This document shows, piece by piece, positions 46,929 to 55,627 of a stretch of 64,000 bases of DNA (positions are counted from its first letter, which is position 1; each line of letters starts with the position of its first letter). Source of the stretch: Chelativorans alearensis (GTDB lineage Bacteria > Pseudomonadota > Alphaproteobacteria > Rhizobiales > Rhizobiaceae). Location: assembly GCF_010993735.1 (NCBI RefSeq), contig NZ_WQNI01000010.1:186001-250000 (forward strand), written 5' to 3'. The position numbers and the translations under genes were made by a program. The notes beneath the pieces are model-generated. The model searched no databases. It saw nothing but the letters and a program-made list of their open reading frames with translations, and was not told where the DNA came from.

Positions 46929-47593
46929 CACTCGAAATCCCCATTTGGCCGTTCGGTCGCCGCCAGATAATCCGCAAGGGCCTCGCGCTCGGCCGGCTCA
47001 AGGCTCTCGGCCAAGGCCTGCATTACCCCGCCAGGATCGTTGCTGCGCGCTCCGCTCGCGAAATCGGAAAGCTGCTTGAGGAGATAGTCCCGGTGCTGTG
47101 CCTCGAGCCACGGCACATCGGCCGCGCTAGCTAAAGGGCCGTGACAGTCGATGCAGGCGCGCAAGCCTGCCCGGCCGAGCAGGAATAGGTCTCTGCCTTG
47201 CGCGAAGCGGGGGCCCTCCTCCAGCACTGGCGGCGGTGGTGGCTGTTTGGCAAAATATGCGGCGATCTTCGGTAGGGCCTCCGGCTCGATCTCCATCGTG
47301 ACGGTCCCCATCTGCCCGCCGTCGTTGTGGCGCAGGCCATCTCGGAAATCGCGGAACTGCTTTTCTATGTAGGCTGTGCTCTGATGGGCGAGATGCGGGA
47401 AGCGCGGCACAGGGCTCACGCCCTGCAGGCCATGGCACAGGCCGCAAAGCTCCCATGGCTCCATGCCGTCCGTATCCAGCATGTCGGCTCCCGCGATGCC
47501 GGTGCACAGGCACAGAACCAGAAGCGCCTTCGCAAGACTGCTTGCCCAGGACTTCAGGCGGTCCGGTTGCTGTGGCGGTCGGGCGGTCTGCAT
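46928..47593 (-). CDS. Periplasmic dihaem cytochrome c (cytochrome c4-like)
   Basis: The 221-residue exported protein has two haem motifs, C50-G-L-C53-H54 and C147-I-D-C150-H151, with methionines later in each half ('GGQMGTVTM', 'GVMQAL'). This is the pattern of cytochrome c4 and cytochrome cL relatives. It would carry electrons in the periplasm. It lies between the PCu(A)C gene and the Crp/Fnr gene, in the operon with SCO, so a role as electron acceptor of the module is likely (inference). The signal peptide covers residues 18-37. Confidence 0.85.
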   Translation of the reverse strand: MQTARPPQQPDRLKSWASSLAKALLVLCLCTGIAGADMLDTDGMEPWELCGLCHGLQGVSPVPRFPHLAHQSTAYIEKQFRDFRDGLRHNDGGQMGTVTMEIEPEALPKIAAYFAKQPPPPPVLEEGPRFAQGRDLFLLGRAGLRACIDCHGPLASAADVPWLEAQHRDYLLKQLSDFASGARSNDPGGVMQALAESLEPAEREALADYLAATERPNGDFE

Positions 47594-47608
47594 CGGCGTT
47601 GTGCCTTC

Positions 47609-48127
47609 TCAGGATTTCGGCATCGCTGCTCGGTGGCGGTGATTTTCGTGCTGGCCGTCCGCCTCATGAACTAGCGCTTCGAAGGAAAGGCTCGTCCCAT
47701 CCGCGAAGAGGAGGCGGACCGGCAGCGTCTTGTTCTCCTGGTGCTCGGGCCCGGCGCCAGTCAGCATCAGATGCAGTTCTTGCGGGCGGAACGAGGCGCT
47801 TTGGCCGGGCGGCACCGTTAGCTGTTCCACGGGGGTCATGCGGGTCAGCCCGCTGGCTGTTGTCGTCTCGTGAATGACGCCGCGCCTGAAGCCGGGACTC
47901 TCGGCGCCGATAATGACGAGGGGAGCGGTGCCGCCGTTGACCAGCTCGAAATAGACGGCCCGGGTATCCACGCCTGGAACGCCGCGCGGGGACCATGCCT
48001 GCCTGACCTTGACCGGCGCGGCAACGCTGGCAGGGTGGGCGCCATGGTCGTGCGCGGCAGCGGGACGCAGAGGCATGGCAGAGGCCGTGAGGGCTGCCAT
48101 AAGTATTGTCCAGAACGGAAGCTTCAT
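47609..48127 (-). CDS. Periplasmic copper chaperone PCu(A)C
   Basis: The 172-residue protein has a signal peptide and the full copper-binding pattern H86-x10-M97-x21-H119-x-M121 of PCu(A)C proteins, plus His-rich ends ('AHDHGAHP', 'HENHRHRA'). PCu(A)C hands copper to cytochrome oxidase CuA sites with Sco. Here it lies between sco and cytochrome c in an operon with an ABC importer and without oxidase genes, which is unusual. Confidence 0.9.
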   Translation of the reverse strand: MKLPFWTILMAALTASAMPLRPAAAHDHGAHPASVAAPVKVRQAWSPRGVPGVDTRAVYFELVNGGTAPLVIIGAESPGFRRGVIHETTTASGLTRMTPVEQLTVPPGQSASFRPQELHLMLTGAGPEHQENKTLPVRLLFADGTSLSFEALVHEADGQHENHRHRAAMPKS

Positions 48128-48143
48128 TGTCGCGTCTCCCGGC

Positions 48144-48743
48144 TCAGTTGATGCCTTCCATCCCGCGCAACAGCAGATGGAGGTAGTTGGCGGTGCCCTG
48201 CGGATGGAAGGGCGGGGTGATCTTGGCCTTCACCGCGCCCGCGGGATTGACCACGGCGACAGCGGCGCTGTGCACCACGTCATAGGCATCGTCGTCGTCG
48301 CTTTTCTTCTCCAGTCGGTAATAGGCGTCCAGGCCGTGGGCGAGACGAGCGATCTCGCCGGGCTCGCCTGTGATACCGATGAAGGAAAGGTCGAAATGCG
48401 CCACGTAGTCGGCCAACACCGGCCGGTCACGAGCCGGGTCCACGGCGAGGAAGACGATCTGCGGCAGCCGCTCGGGCGGCACCAGCATCGACAGCTGGCT
48501 TCTCACCGCTTCCAGATTGGCGAGCGTGAACGGACACACATCCGGGCAGTGGGTAAAGCCCAGGAAGACCAGCGACCACTGGCCCACGAGATCCTCGAGC
48601 GTGAAGGGCTCGCCCCTGTGGTCGGTGAGTTGGAAATCCCCGAGCTGCGAGGGTTCGTCGAGTATGACACCCTTCACGTCCTGCGCCAGGGCCGGCGCCG
48701 CGACCAGGAGGGTGAGCGCCAGACAGAAGGACCGTATCGCCAT
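48144..48743 (-). CDS. SCO1/SenC-family copper-binding thioredoxin-like protein
   Basis: The 199-residue protein has a signal peptide (residues 1-21) and the Sco copper ligands C66, C70 ('GFTHCPDVCPFTLANL') and H158 ('DVVHSAAVAVV'). Sco proteins deliver copper or reduce disulfides at CuA sites. It begins one base after the ABC ATPase stop and is followed 16 bases later by the PCu(A)C gene, so transport and copper genes share an mRNA. Confidence 0.92.
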   Translation of the reverse strand: MAIRSFCLALTLLVAAPALAQDVKGVILDEPSQLGDFQLTDHRGEPFTLEDLVGQWSLVFLGFTHCPDVCPFTLANLEAVRSQLSMLVPPERLPQIVFLAVDPARDRPVLADYVAHFDLSFIGITGEPGEIARLAHGLDAYYRLEKKSDDDDAYDVVHSAAVAVVNPAGAVKAKITPPFHPQGTANYLHLLLRGMEGIN

Positions 48744-48744
48744 G

Positions 48745-49599
48745 TCAGCGATCTTGCTCTTCGAAAGCCTTCAGGCTCTCGGATCGGATTTGCTCTAGGC
48801 ACTCTTTCTTGATCTCCATGAAATCCGGCGAGGTTGCCATGTCCAGCACGCGCGGCCGGGGGAGCGGCACAGCGAGATCAGCGATGATGGAGCCGGGGCT
48901 GGCGCTCATCACCAGAACGCGGTCGGCGAGGAAAATCGCTTCGTCGACGTCGTGCGTCACGAACACGACCGTTGTGCCGAACTCGCTCCAGATCTTCAGA
49001 AGGTTTTCCTGCATCATCAGGCGTGTCTGAGCATCGAGCGCGCCGAATGGCTCGTCCATCAGGAGCACGCTCGGATAGTTGGCGAGCGCCCGGGCTATGC
49101 CGACACGCTGCTGCATGCCGCCGGAGAGCTCGGTCGGATATTTGTCGGCGAACCTAGTGAGGCCGACCATTTCCAGGAAGGTGTTGGCGATCGAGCTGCA
49201 CTCAGCATAGCCGCGGCCGGCCACCTTGGGGCCGAAGGCTATGTTGTCGCGGATGGTCTTCCACGGAAATAGCGAATATTGCTGGAAGACCATGCCGCGC
49301 TCGGGACCCGGCTCCTTCACCGCCTCACCATCGACCTGGATCGAGCCCGTGCTCGGCATGATATAGCCGGCGATGGAGTTGAGCAGGGTCGACTTCCCAC
49401 ATCCAGAGGGACCCAGGAGACAGACGAACTGGCCCGGTGGGATATCGAGTGAGGTCTCCCTCACGGCCTGATGGGCATCCGCGCCGTGCCCGAAGCGGAC
49501 GGTCACACCCTTGATCTGAATGTGGCCGCGCCCGCCACTCTTGCCGCCGAAGCGCTTTGCCTTGCTGCGTGTTTCAAGCGATACGACTTGGACATTCAT
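48745..49599 (-). CDS. ABC transporter ATPase, sulfonate/nitrate/taurine type
   Basis: The 284-residue ATPase shows Walker A 'LLGPSGCGKSTLLNSIAGY', signature 'LSGGMQQRVGIARALANYPSVLLMDEPFGALDAQTR' and 'VTHDVDEAIFLADRVLVMSASPG', the SsuB/TauB pattern. ATG 49599 follows a GAGG site. It serves the permease and binding protein encoded upstream. It lies between the unknown membrane protein and sco. Confidence 0.9.
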   Translation of the reverse strand: MNVQVVSLETRSKAKRFGGKSGGRGHIQIKGVTVRFGHGADAHQAVRETSLDIPPGQFVCLLGPSGCGKSTLLNSIAGYIMPSTGSIQVDGEAVKEPGPERGMVFQQYSLFPWKTIRDNIAFGPKVAGRGYAECSSIANTFLEMVGLTRFADKYPTELSGGMQQRVGIARALANYPSVLLMDEPFGALDAQTRLMMQENLLKIWSEFGTTVVFVTHDVDEAIFLADRVLVMSASPGSIIADLAVPLPRPRVLDMATSPDFMEIKKECLEQIRSESLKAFEEQDR

Positions 49600-49609
49600 G
49601 CTCGATACC

Positions 49610-50299
49610 TCATGAAGCGTATGGATCGCCGAGGGCGAGGCCATTCACCCCGCGCGGCGCCGATGTCTTGCGTGGAGCCGTTGCGACAACGACGGCTATT
49701 GCCAGGAGGACGAAGCCCGCCGCTGCAAGCCATGGACCGGCGGGCTCCAGCCAGAGCGCGGTGGGTACGCCGAGCCCCAGCATGGTAAGGCCGACAACCC
49801 AGGAAGGCTCCGCGCAGGCCCCGACCCAGTGCATGCTGGCTGACGTAAACGCGCCCAGCAGCACACCGGCTGCGGCGAGGCCGGCAGAGGTGCATCGTTG
49901 GCCCGGGGCGGCCGTGAAGCGTCGATCCAAGAGTAGGACAGAAACCGTGGCGGCCATGGCGCCGAGCACCAGGACCGCGAGCGCCTTGGACGGCATGACG
50001 CTGAATGCCCATTCGGCGATGCCGAGGCCGAAATCGCGGTTCATGTAGCCCGTCTCCAAGAGCCACTCGTCGGCGGCGATGGAAAGGCTGTCGGAAAGCG
50101 ATGGCGTGGATGAAAAGATGATCCAGACATTCTTCGGCCAATTATAGCCGGCCCAATAGTTCGGGAGATGGCCGAACGCAAAGATGAGCGCGGCGAGCTG
50201 GACTGCATGGTGGAGAAGCACGAAACCGAACGCGATCCCCACCCACAGTCCACGCCGGGCCGAGGCGGCCTTGAGCGCAGTCACCGTCCGGCCCTCCAT
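49610..50299 (-). CDS. Membrane protein of unknown function within the ABC operon
   Basis: The 229-residue protein has about six hydrophobic segments. Landmarks are 'FVLLHHAVQLAALIFAFGHLPNYW', 'WPKNVWIIFSSTPSLSDSLSIAADEWLLETGYMNRDFGLGIAEW' and 'GAFTSASMHWVGACAEPSW'. I recognise no family. The ATG at 50299 overlaps the permease stop in TAATG behind GGAGAG, so it is translated with the permease. Conserved His, Cys and Met near membrane ends could bind copper (speculation). It may be an accessory part of this transporter. Confidence 0.75.
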   Translation of the reverse strand: MEGRTVTALKAASARRGLWVGIAFGFVLLHHAVQLAALIFAFGHLPNYWAGYNWPKNVWIIFSSTPSLSDSLSIAADEWLLETGYMNRDFGLGIAEWAFSVMPSKALAVLVLGAMAATVSVLLLDRRFTAAPGQRCTSAGLAAAGVLLGAFTSASMHWVGACAEPSWVVGLTMLGLGVPTALWLEPAGPWLAAAGFVLLAIAVVVATAPRKTSAPRGVNGLALGDPYAS

Positions 50300-51288
50300 T
50301 ACCGGGCTCTCCTCTGCCAGCCAAGGAAGGGCCGCATGAAGAGCCTGACCGCATAGGTGGAGAGCGTCCCGAGCCCACCGATGATCAGCATGCCGACGAC
50401 GATGTCGGGATAGTTGATGAGGGAGTAGGCGTTCCAGGTGAAATAGCCGATGCCATACTGGCCGGAGATGATCTCGCCGGCTAGCAGCGAGAACCAACTA
50501 ACGCCCATGCCGATGGCAAGCCCGGCTGCGATACTGGGCAGCGCGGCCGGCAGGATGACGTGCCACAATATCTGCAAGCGCGTGGCGCCCAATGACCTTG
50601 CCGCACGCACCAGAACCTCCGGCGTCTGCTCTACCCCATGCAATGTGTTGAGTACGACCGGGAAAAGGGCACCGAGGAAGGTGATGTAGATGATCGAGGA
50701 CTCTTCGGTCGGCCACATCAGGATGGCAAGTGGAATCCAGGCTACGGCAGGGATTGGGCGCAGAACCTCGATATAGGGGTAGATGGCGGCGCGGGCGATG
50801 CGCGAGCGCGCCATGGCGACGCCGACGGTGATGCCGAGGCCGGCGGCCAACAGATAGCCCGTCACAATGCGCTGCATGGAAACGCCGATATGGATGTAGA
50901 AATCCTGCGTCGACAGGTGTCCGAGGAAGGATTTGCCCACCTGGACCGGCGAGGGCGTGTTCTCAAAATCGATGTAGAAATTGAATTTGTAGAGCGTGGC
51001 GAGATGCCAGAGCACCAAGCCGGCAAGAAGGGCGCCCAGGCTGACTGTGAAGCTCGGGCCGTGGCTTTGAAGCAGGCCCAAGGCATGTGTAGCGAGGCTT
51101 GGGAGAGATCGCCGGGGCCCGCCTGCTTCGAACGGGGCAGACGGCACGGCGCGGGCCTCACCCGCGCTTATTTCGGCGGTCTCTAGTATCTCCAATTCGC
51201 TGGCGCGGGCTTTTACTGACATGGCGCTTCTGTTCCCCTGTGATGAATCGGCGTTGTGCTGTCGGGGAACACCGGCCGGGGCCGGCAT
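50299..51288 (-). CDS. ABC transporter permease, sulfonate/nitrate/taurine type
   Basis: The 329-residue permease has an extended N-terminal tail of about 75 residues, then six membrane segments and the EAA loop ('VRAARSLGATRLQILWHVILPAALPSIAAGLAIGMGVSW'). ATG 51288 follows GAGGAGG; an internal ATG at 51222 is the alternative. It starts 15 bases after the binding-protein gene. Confidence 0.88.
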   Translation of the reverse strand: MPAPAGVPRQHNADSSQGNRSAMSVKARASELEILETAEISAGEARAVPSAPFEAGGPRRSLPSLATHALGLLQSHGPSFTVSLGALLAGLVLWHLATLYKFNFYIDFENTPSPVQVGKSFLGHLSTQDFYIHIGVSMQRIVTGYLLAAGLGITVGVAMARSRIARAAIYPYIEVLRPIPAVAWIPLAILMWPTEESSIIYITFLGALFPVVLNTLHGVEQTPEVLVRAARSLGATRLQILWHVILPAALPSIAAGLAIGMGVSWFSLLAGEIISGQYGIGYFTWNAYSLINYPDIVVGMLIIGGLGTLSTYAVRLFMRPFLGWQRRAR

Positions 51289-51303
51289 TCCGGGCCTCCT
51301 CGG

Positions 51304-52674
51304 TCATTCGGTCGGAGCAAAGGTGGCCACGGCCGCTGCCATGTCGATTACTTCGCCGCCCGCTTCCGCCGCATAGGCGTCGGCTTCCGGCTTGCGCAGG
51401 AAGGTTTCGTAGCCGCCATCCGGGGTGTGTACGAAGAAGGCGGTCTTGCCGAAAAGCTTCAGTCCCGTCTCCTTGTCGTAGACATAGGTGGCATTGAGCT
51501 TGGCGCCGGTGGCCTCGAGTTCGGCGACCGCCTTCAGGAATTCGGGCAAGGTGCCGAACGTCGAGATGCCGTCGCGGGCATGCCATATCTCGTTGGGTAG
51601 CCCGGAATTGGCGGCCACGGGATCGACCAACGACGCCTTGTCCGCCGCATAATCGTGGCCCATCTCGGCGTAGGCTGCTTTCACGAAGTCCTCGGTGATC
51701 CAGGCTTCGAAATCGAGCGGCGGGATTGCCTGCTCGTGCGCCAGGACCGTGTGGTCGAATTTCAACGCCTCAACCCACTCGTCCTTGATGGTCGGGTCGA
51801 GCGTCAGGTGACCGCCCTTGGAGAAGTAGATGTAGAGCACCTCCTTCTCGACGCCGGTCCATTTCTCCATCTGCTCGACAGCTTTCATGGGGTCGGCCTT
51901 GATCCAGGCTCCGGCATCGATGATCGCCTTCACGAAGGCGGTGACGACCTCTGGATATTCCTTGGCGAAGTCCTCGCGGACAACGACGCCATGGAGATAG
52001 GGAACGCCGGCCTCGCTGCCGTCATAGATCTTGCGGCCAGTGCCGCGGAACTCCATCAGCTCCGACCACGGGCAGAAATCAGCATGGGCATCGATCTTGC
52101 CGGCGGCGATGTTCGCCGCGCCGACGGCGGGGCTCTGGTTCTTGAGCGAGACTTGCTCCACACCGATATCGGAATCCTGCAACGCCTTCAGAAGCATGCC
52201 CCAGGCGGCCGAGCCGACCGGGGTGGAGACCGCCTTGCCCTTGAGATCGTCGAAGCTGTAGATGTCCGATGCGACGGGGACGACCACCGCGTTTCCGCTG
52301 CCCTTCAGATTGTAGCCGGTTCCGGCCACGTAGAGGGTGCGCAGGGACTCCGTCTCCTGGAACTTGGCGCCATTGACGATCAGCGGATAGTCGCCCATCA
52401 CGCCGATATTCAGCTTGTTGGCGAGCATCTGGTTGGTGATCGGCCCGCCGGAGGTATAGTCGCTCCAGCTAATGTTGTAGGTCACGTCGGCATAGTCGCC
52501 GCCCGTGGGGAGGTGCTTTTCCAGAAGTTCAAGTTCCTTGACGACGATGCCGGCCATATAGGTGTCGGTGCACATGCTCTGGTGCCCGATGGCTATGTCA
52601 ATCGTCTTTGCATAAGCCGGAACCGAGACTGTCAGTGCGAGCCCGAGTCCGAGTAAAAGCGAACGGTATTTCAT
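51304..52674 (-). CDS. ABC substrate-binding protein with NosL-like C-terminal extension
   Basis: The 456-residue protein has a signal peptide ('MKYRSLLLGLGLALTVSVPAYA') and a binding-protein fold of the nitrate/sulfonate/taurine group ('IDIAIGHQSMCTDTYMAGIVVKELELLEKHLPTGG...GGPITNQMLANKLNIGVMGDYPLIVNG', 'FCPWSELMEFRGTGRKIYDGSEAGVPYLHG'). The last 65 residues ('LNATYVYDKETGLKLFGKTAFFVHTPDGGYETFLRKPEADAYAAEAGGEVID') go beyond the fold and look like the second half of the copper chaperone NosL; its CxxC-M motif is missing. Proteins of this group without the tail have about 320-340 residues. The ligand is unknown. ATG 52674 follows GAGGAG. Confidence 0.8.
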   Translation of the reverse strand: MKYRSLLLGLGLALTVSVPAYAKTIDIAIGHQSMCTDTYMAGIVVKELELLEKHLPTGGDYADVTYNISWSDYTSGGPITNQMLANKLNIGVMGDYPLIVNGAKFQETESLRTLYVAGTGYNLKGSGNAVVVPVASDIYSFDDLKGKAVSTPVGSAAWGMLLKALQDSDIGVEQVSLKNQSPAVGAANIAAGKIDAHADFCPWSELMEFRGTGRKIYDGSEAGVPYLHGVVVREDFAKEYPEVVTAFVKAIIDAGAWIKADPMKAVEQMEKWTGVEKEVLYIYFSKGGHLTLDPTIKDEWVEALKFDHTVLAHEQAIPPLDFEAWITEDFVKAAYAEMGHDYAADKASLVDPVAANSGLPNEIWHARDGISTFGTLPEFLKAVAELEATGAKLNATYVYDKETGLKLFGKTAFFVHTPDGGYETFLRKPEADAYAAEAGGEVIDMAAAVATFAPTE

Positions 52675-53021
52675 TGGCTGCTCCTCAGTGCCTGTTTGTC
52701 TTAGGCCGTCATAAGCAAAGCAATTCCTGTGCCAATTCTGTGGGTGCGAGTTGATGGTCTTCGTAACCCACTGATATATAAAAGATAACGGACTGTTGCA
52801 GCGCAACATGCGGTGGCTCCAAGAAAGGGCTGCCGCGAAATTGGAGCCTACGGGGGATGCAGATGCTTTCCGAATCAACAGGAAGAACGGGAAAGAAATA
52901 ATACAAGTTCAGCCATTCGACCTGTGGACAGCCGCATAGATGATCGGCAAAACAACAGGAGCAATGGCAGGTTTCATGCGTCCTGTTCTTTAATTATCGT
53001 GATTTTCGTCTGGCTGCGGGA
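52675..53021 (-). promoter_or_regulatory. Promoter region of the ABC/copper operon with a perfect dyad
   Basis: This gap of about 350 bases precedes the binding-protein gene. It contains TGTTGC-AGC-GCAACA at 52794-52808, a perfect dyad with six-base arms of the size used by GntR/HutC regulators. An AT-rich stretch (TATATAAAAG, about 52774) lies between dyad and gene. No coding frame is convincing. Confidence 0.45.
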
Positions 53022-53555
53022 TCAGGAAGCGCCGAGGTCCAGGAGTTGGGCGCGGACAGCGGGGCTATCCCATTCGAGGCTGCCCATGACTGCGTATGTG
53101 ACCTGGCCGGCGGGATCGAGAACGTAGCTGACCGGCAGCCCGCGAACATGCCAGGCAGAAGCGAGCTTGCTTGCCTGGTCGGTGAGGATCGGCAGCCCGC
53201 TATGATCGACCCGGTCGAGGAAATTGCCGATGCGTTCCGGCCCGTCGCCGAGATTGACGGCTAGGATTGCAAAGCGGTCGGCTGGGAGGCTGCGGCTGAG
53301 CCGGGCCAGTGACGGCATTTCCTTGCGGCACGGCGGACACCACGCCGCCCAGAACGCGACCACGAGCACTTTGCCCTGATAGTCGGCCAGGCGGTGGAGA
53401 TTTCCGGCGAGATCGGGAATGTCGAGCTCGGGCCCGGCGAGCGGTGAGGGAGCCGGCACCAGGGCCGTGGCGGTAGCGGGCCGCGGGATGGCGAGATGGC
53501 ATGCGGCTGCTGCGGCGAGCCGGAGCATCTGCCTTCTGCCGACGCGGCCTACCAT
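53022..53555 (-). CDS. TlpA-like periplasmic thioredoxin
   Basis: The 177-residue protein has a Tat-like signal ('MVGRVGRRQMLRLAAAAACHLAI') and a TlpA/ResA thioredoxin fold with C73-P-P-C76 in 'FWAAWCPPCRKEMPSLARLSRSLPADRFAILAVNLGD'. Such proteins reduce disulfides or copper-protein thiols in the periplasm. The start overlaps the GntR stop by seven bases. Together with Sco and PCu(A)C it suggests a need to keep metal-binding cysteines reduced. Confidence 0.88.
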   Translation of the reverse strand: MVGRVGRRQMLRLAAAAACHLAIPRPATATALVPAPSPLAGPELDIPDLAGNLHRLADYQGKVLVVAFWAAWCPPCRKEMPSLARLSRSLPADRFAILAVNLGDGPERIGNFLDRVDHSGLPILTDQASKLASAWHVRGLPVSYVLDPAGQVTYAVMGSLEWDSPAVRAQLLDLGAS

Positions 53556-54331
53556 CGCGGTACCCGCAGCTTGAACCTGTGGGCATCGGCGCGGCCGAAA
53601 AGATATTCGAAGTCGATCGGACGGCATCGGGAATCGTAGGTCAAGCGCTCGATGCGGATCAGCGTTTCATCGGCGTCGAGTCCAAGCTGGTCGCGCACCG
53701 CCTGCTCGGGCACCACGACATCCATCACGATATCCGCAAAACCGATCTCGACCCGCAGCGAGGTCTCGATCAGCTTGAATATATCTACCTTGGCAAGGTC
53801 GAGGCCGAGAAGCGGTTCGCCGATATCCAGAGGAAAGAAACTGATATCCATCGACATCGCCAAATTTGCCGCGATCCGCAGGCGCTCGATCCTAATTACT
53901 GGCGCGCCGCGCTCCAGCTGCAGTGCCTGGGCCACCTCCGGCGGCGCCTTCACCTGGCTTGTGCCCAGCACCTGCGAGCGAGCCGCAACGCCAAGTGGAG
54001 CCATGATCTCGCCGAAGCCTTGCAGGCGCCCTAGATCCTGGATCGCTGTCAGGTTCCGCACCAAATGGCCCTTGCCCTGATGGCCGTCCACGAGTTGGGC
54101 CTCGCTCAAGAGGTCGAGTGCCATGCGGACGGTGACGCGGCTTACGCCGAAGCGCTTCGCCAGTTCGCTCTCGCTCGGCAGACAGGAGCCGGGCGAATAC
54201 TCGCCCGAAAGGATGCCGTGCATCAGCTCATCCTTGATCTTTCTGTATTTGGGAACCCGGTTGACCTGTTGCGCCGCGGGGCGGCGAGGCACCTTCGGCG
54301 GTGCCGGCTCTGTGCCCATCAACAGTGCCAT
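53549..54331 (-). CDS. GntR-family regulator with UTRA domain (HutC-like)
   Basis: The 260-residue protein has a winged helix-turn-helix ('VPKYRKIKDELMHGILSGEYSPGSCLPSESELAKRFGVSRVTVRMALDLL', residues 25-75) and a UTRA ligand domain to the C-terminus ('ALQLERGAPVIRIERLRIAANLAMSMDISFFPLDIGEPLLGLDLAK...EAYL-type LTYDSRCRPIDFEYLFGRADAHRFKLRV'). It lies between the HEAT-repeat gene and the TlpA-like gene on the same strand and is the obvious local regulator. The dyad at 52794 is its best candidate target. Confidence 0.88.
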   Translation of the reverse strand: MALLMGTEPAPPKVPRRPAAQQVNRVPKYRKIKDELMHGILSGEYSPGSCLPSESELAKRFGVSRVTVRMALDLLSEAQLVDGHQGKGHLVRNLTAIQDLGRLQGFGEIMAPLGVAARSQVLGTSQVKAPPEVAQALQLERGAPVIRIERLRIAANLAMSMDISFFPLDIGEPLLGLDLAKVDIFKLIETSLRVEIGFADIVMDVVVPEQAVRDQLGLDADETLIRIERLTYDSRCRPIDFEYLFGRADAHRFKLRVPRW

Positions 54332-54405
54332 TGCCAATGCTCCTTCCTGGGTAGGCTCCGCTACCTGGGTCGAACAAAATAAAACGATTGCCGGCCGGGG
54401 ACTTC

Positions 54406-55362
54406 TCAGCCGGCGATGCGGCTTAGAGCCCACCGCACATTCTTGCGAACTTCCGGATCAGGATCATCGACGAGCTTTTCGAGATAGACAAGTGCGGCGC
54501 TGTCGGCGATCTCGCCGAGGGCCGCGGCCGCCTCCTTGCGAAGATTGCCGATCTGGTGATCAAGCGCGGCTGCTATCACATGGACGGCCTTCACCGCCTT
54601 CAGTTGACCAAGGCTACGCACGGCCTTCAGCCGGACCTGCCAATAGGAATCGTCGAGCAGGGCCATGAGCGGATCGGCTGCCTTGCGAAAGCCGGACCTG
54701 CCGAGCACCTCGGCTGCCGTTTCGCGCACGGCCCAGTCCTCGTCCCGCAGGGCGCCGACAAGCGCATCGGCGACATGGGGCGAGGCGGAAAAGGCGAGGG
54801 CGCCGACAGCCGTGCGTCTGACCTCGGCAGAGATGTCGCGGCAGCAGCCGATCAGCGCCGGCAGCGCCTCGTCGGGTTTCAGGTAGCCGACCACACCAAT
54901 TGCTTGAACACGAACGCCCGGTTCAGGATCGCCCAGGGCCTTCAGGCCGCACGTCAGCGCATTCGGGCTGCGCAATTCCTTGAGGCCGCGCAGCGCTCCG
55001 GCGCGCACGAACGCGCTGTCATGCCGCGTGAGCGGCAGGATCTGCGTCGCCGCTTGTGGGTCCTTCAACTCGGCCAAGCTGTCGGCCGCCGCCTGCGCGA
55101 CGCGCTGGTCGCCGTCCTGAAGGCCGAGGCCAAGGGCAGCAGCGGCTTCAGGGCCATCAAACTCACCAAGCGCGATGGCGGCCTGCAACCGCACTTCCGC
55201 GCTTTCGTCCCTGAGCGCGCTGCCGATATACTCTATGGCCTCGGGCGCGGCGGTGTCGGCCAGTTCCATCACCGCGACGCGGCGGACGGCCGGATCGTTA
55301 TCCGCCAGCCCGGCCGCCAGATCCTCGACGTCGCTGAAATCCTCGAACGGTTGAAGCACCAT
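54406..55362 (-). CDS. HEAT-repeat protein
   Basis: The 318-residue protein is built almost entirely of about ten HEAT-like repeats of some 31 residues. Each has a 'xxVRxxAxxALGxx' helix: 'DPAVRRVAVMELADT', 'SAEVRLQAAIALGEF', 'DQRVAQAAADSLAEL' and so on to 'DPEVRKNVRWALSRI'. No signal peptide. Such solenoids act as scaffolds or as phycobilin-lyase-like chaperones. It begins seven bases after the AprB-like ferredoxin gene, so it probably serves the AprA/AprB-like complex. Role unknown. Confidence 0.85.
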   Translation of the reverse strand: MVLQPFEDFSDVEDLAAGLADNDPAVRRVAVMELADTAAPEAIEYIGSALRDESAEVRLQAAIALGEFDGPEAAAALGLGLQDGDQRVAQAAADSLAELKDPQAATQILPLTRHDSAFVRAGALRGLKELRSPNALTCGLKALGDPEPGVRVQAIGVVGYLKPDEALPALIGCCRDISAEVRRTAVGALAFSASPHVADALVGALRDEDWAVRETAAEVLGRSGFRKAADPLMALLDDSYWQVRLKAVRSLGQLKAVKAVHVIAAALDHQIGNLRKEAAAALGEIADSAALVYLEKLVDDPDPEVRKNVRWALSRIAG

Positions 55363-55369
55363 GTCGACC

Positions 55370-55603
55370 TCACTTCAGCAGGTAGGGAATGTTGACGGTG
55401 ACGGCGCCGGTCGGGCAGTCCGCCTCGCAGGGCATGCAGTACCAGCACTCGTCATACTTCATGTAGGCCTTACCGGTGAGGTCGCTGATCCTCAGGACAT
55501 CGAGCGGACAGACATCGACGCAGACCGTGCAGCCCTTGTCGGCGATACATTTGTCCTCGTCGACGACGACGGGCACGGATGTGGCTGTATTGGCTAGCGG
55601 CAT
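55370..55603 (-). CDS. AprB-like 2[4Fe-4S] ferredoxin
   Basis: The 77-residue ferredoxin has C-x5-C-x2-C-x3-CP ('CIADKGCTVCVDVCP') and C-x2-C-x2-C-x3-CP ('CWYCMPCEADCP'). It resembles the electron-transfer beta subunit of adenylylsulfate reductase but lacks its C-terminal tail. It starts 24 bases after the flavoprotein gene. It is probably the direct redox partner of that flavoprotein. Confidence 0.88.
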   Translation of the reverse strand: MPLANTATSVPVVVDEDKCIADKGCTVCVDVCPLDVLRISDLTGKAYMKYDECWYCMPCEADCPTGAVTVNIPYLLK

Positions 55604-55627
55604 CGTTTCGGGCTCCCGGGCGGCGCG

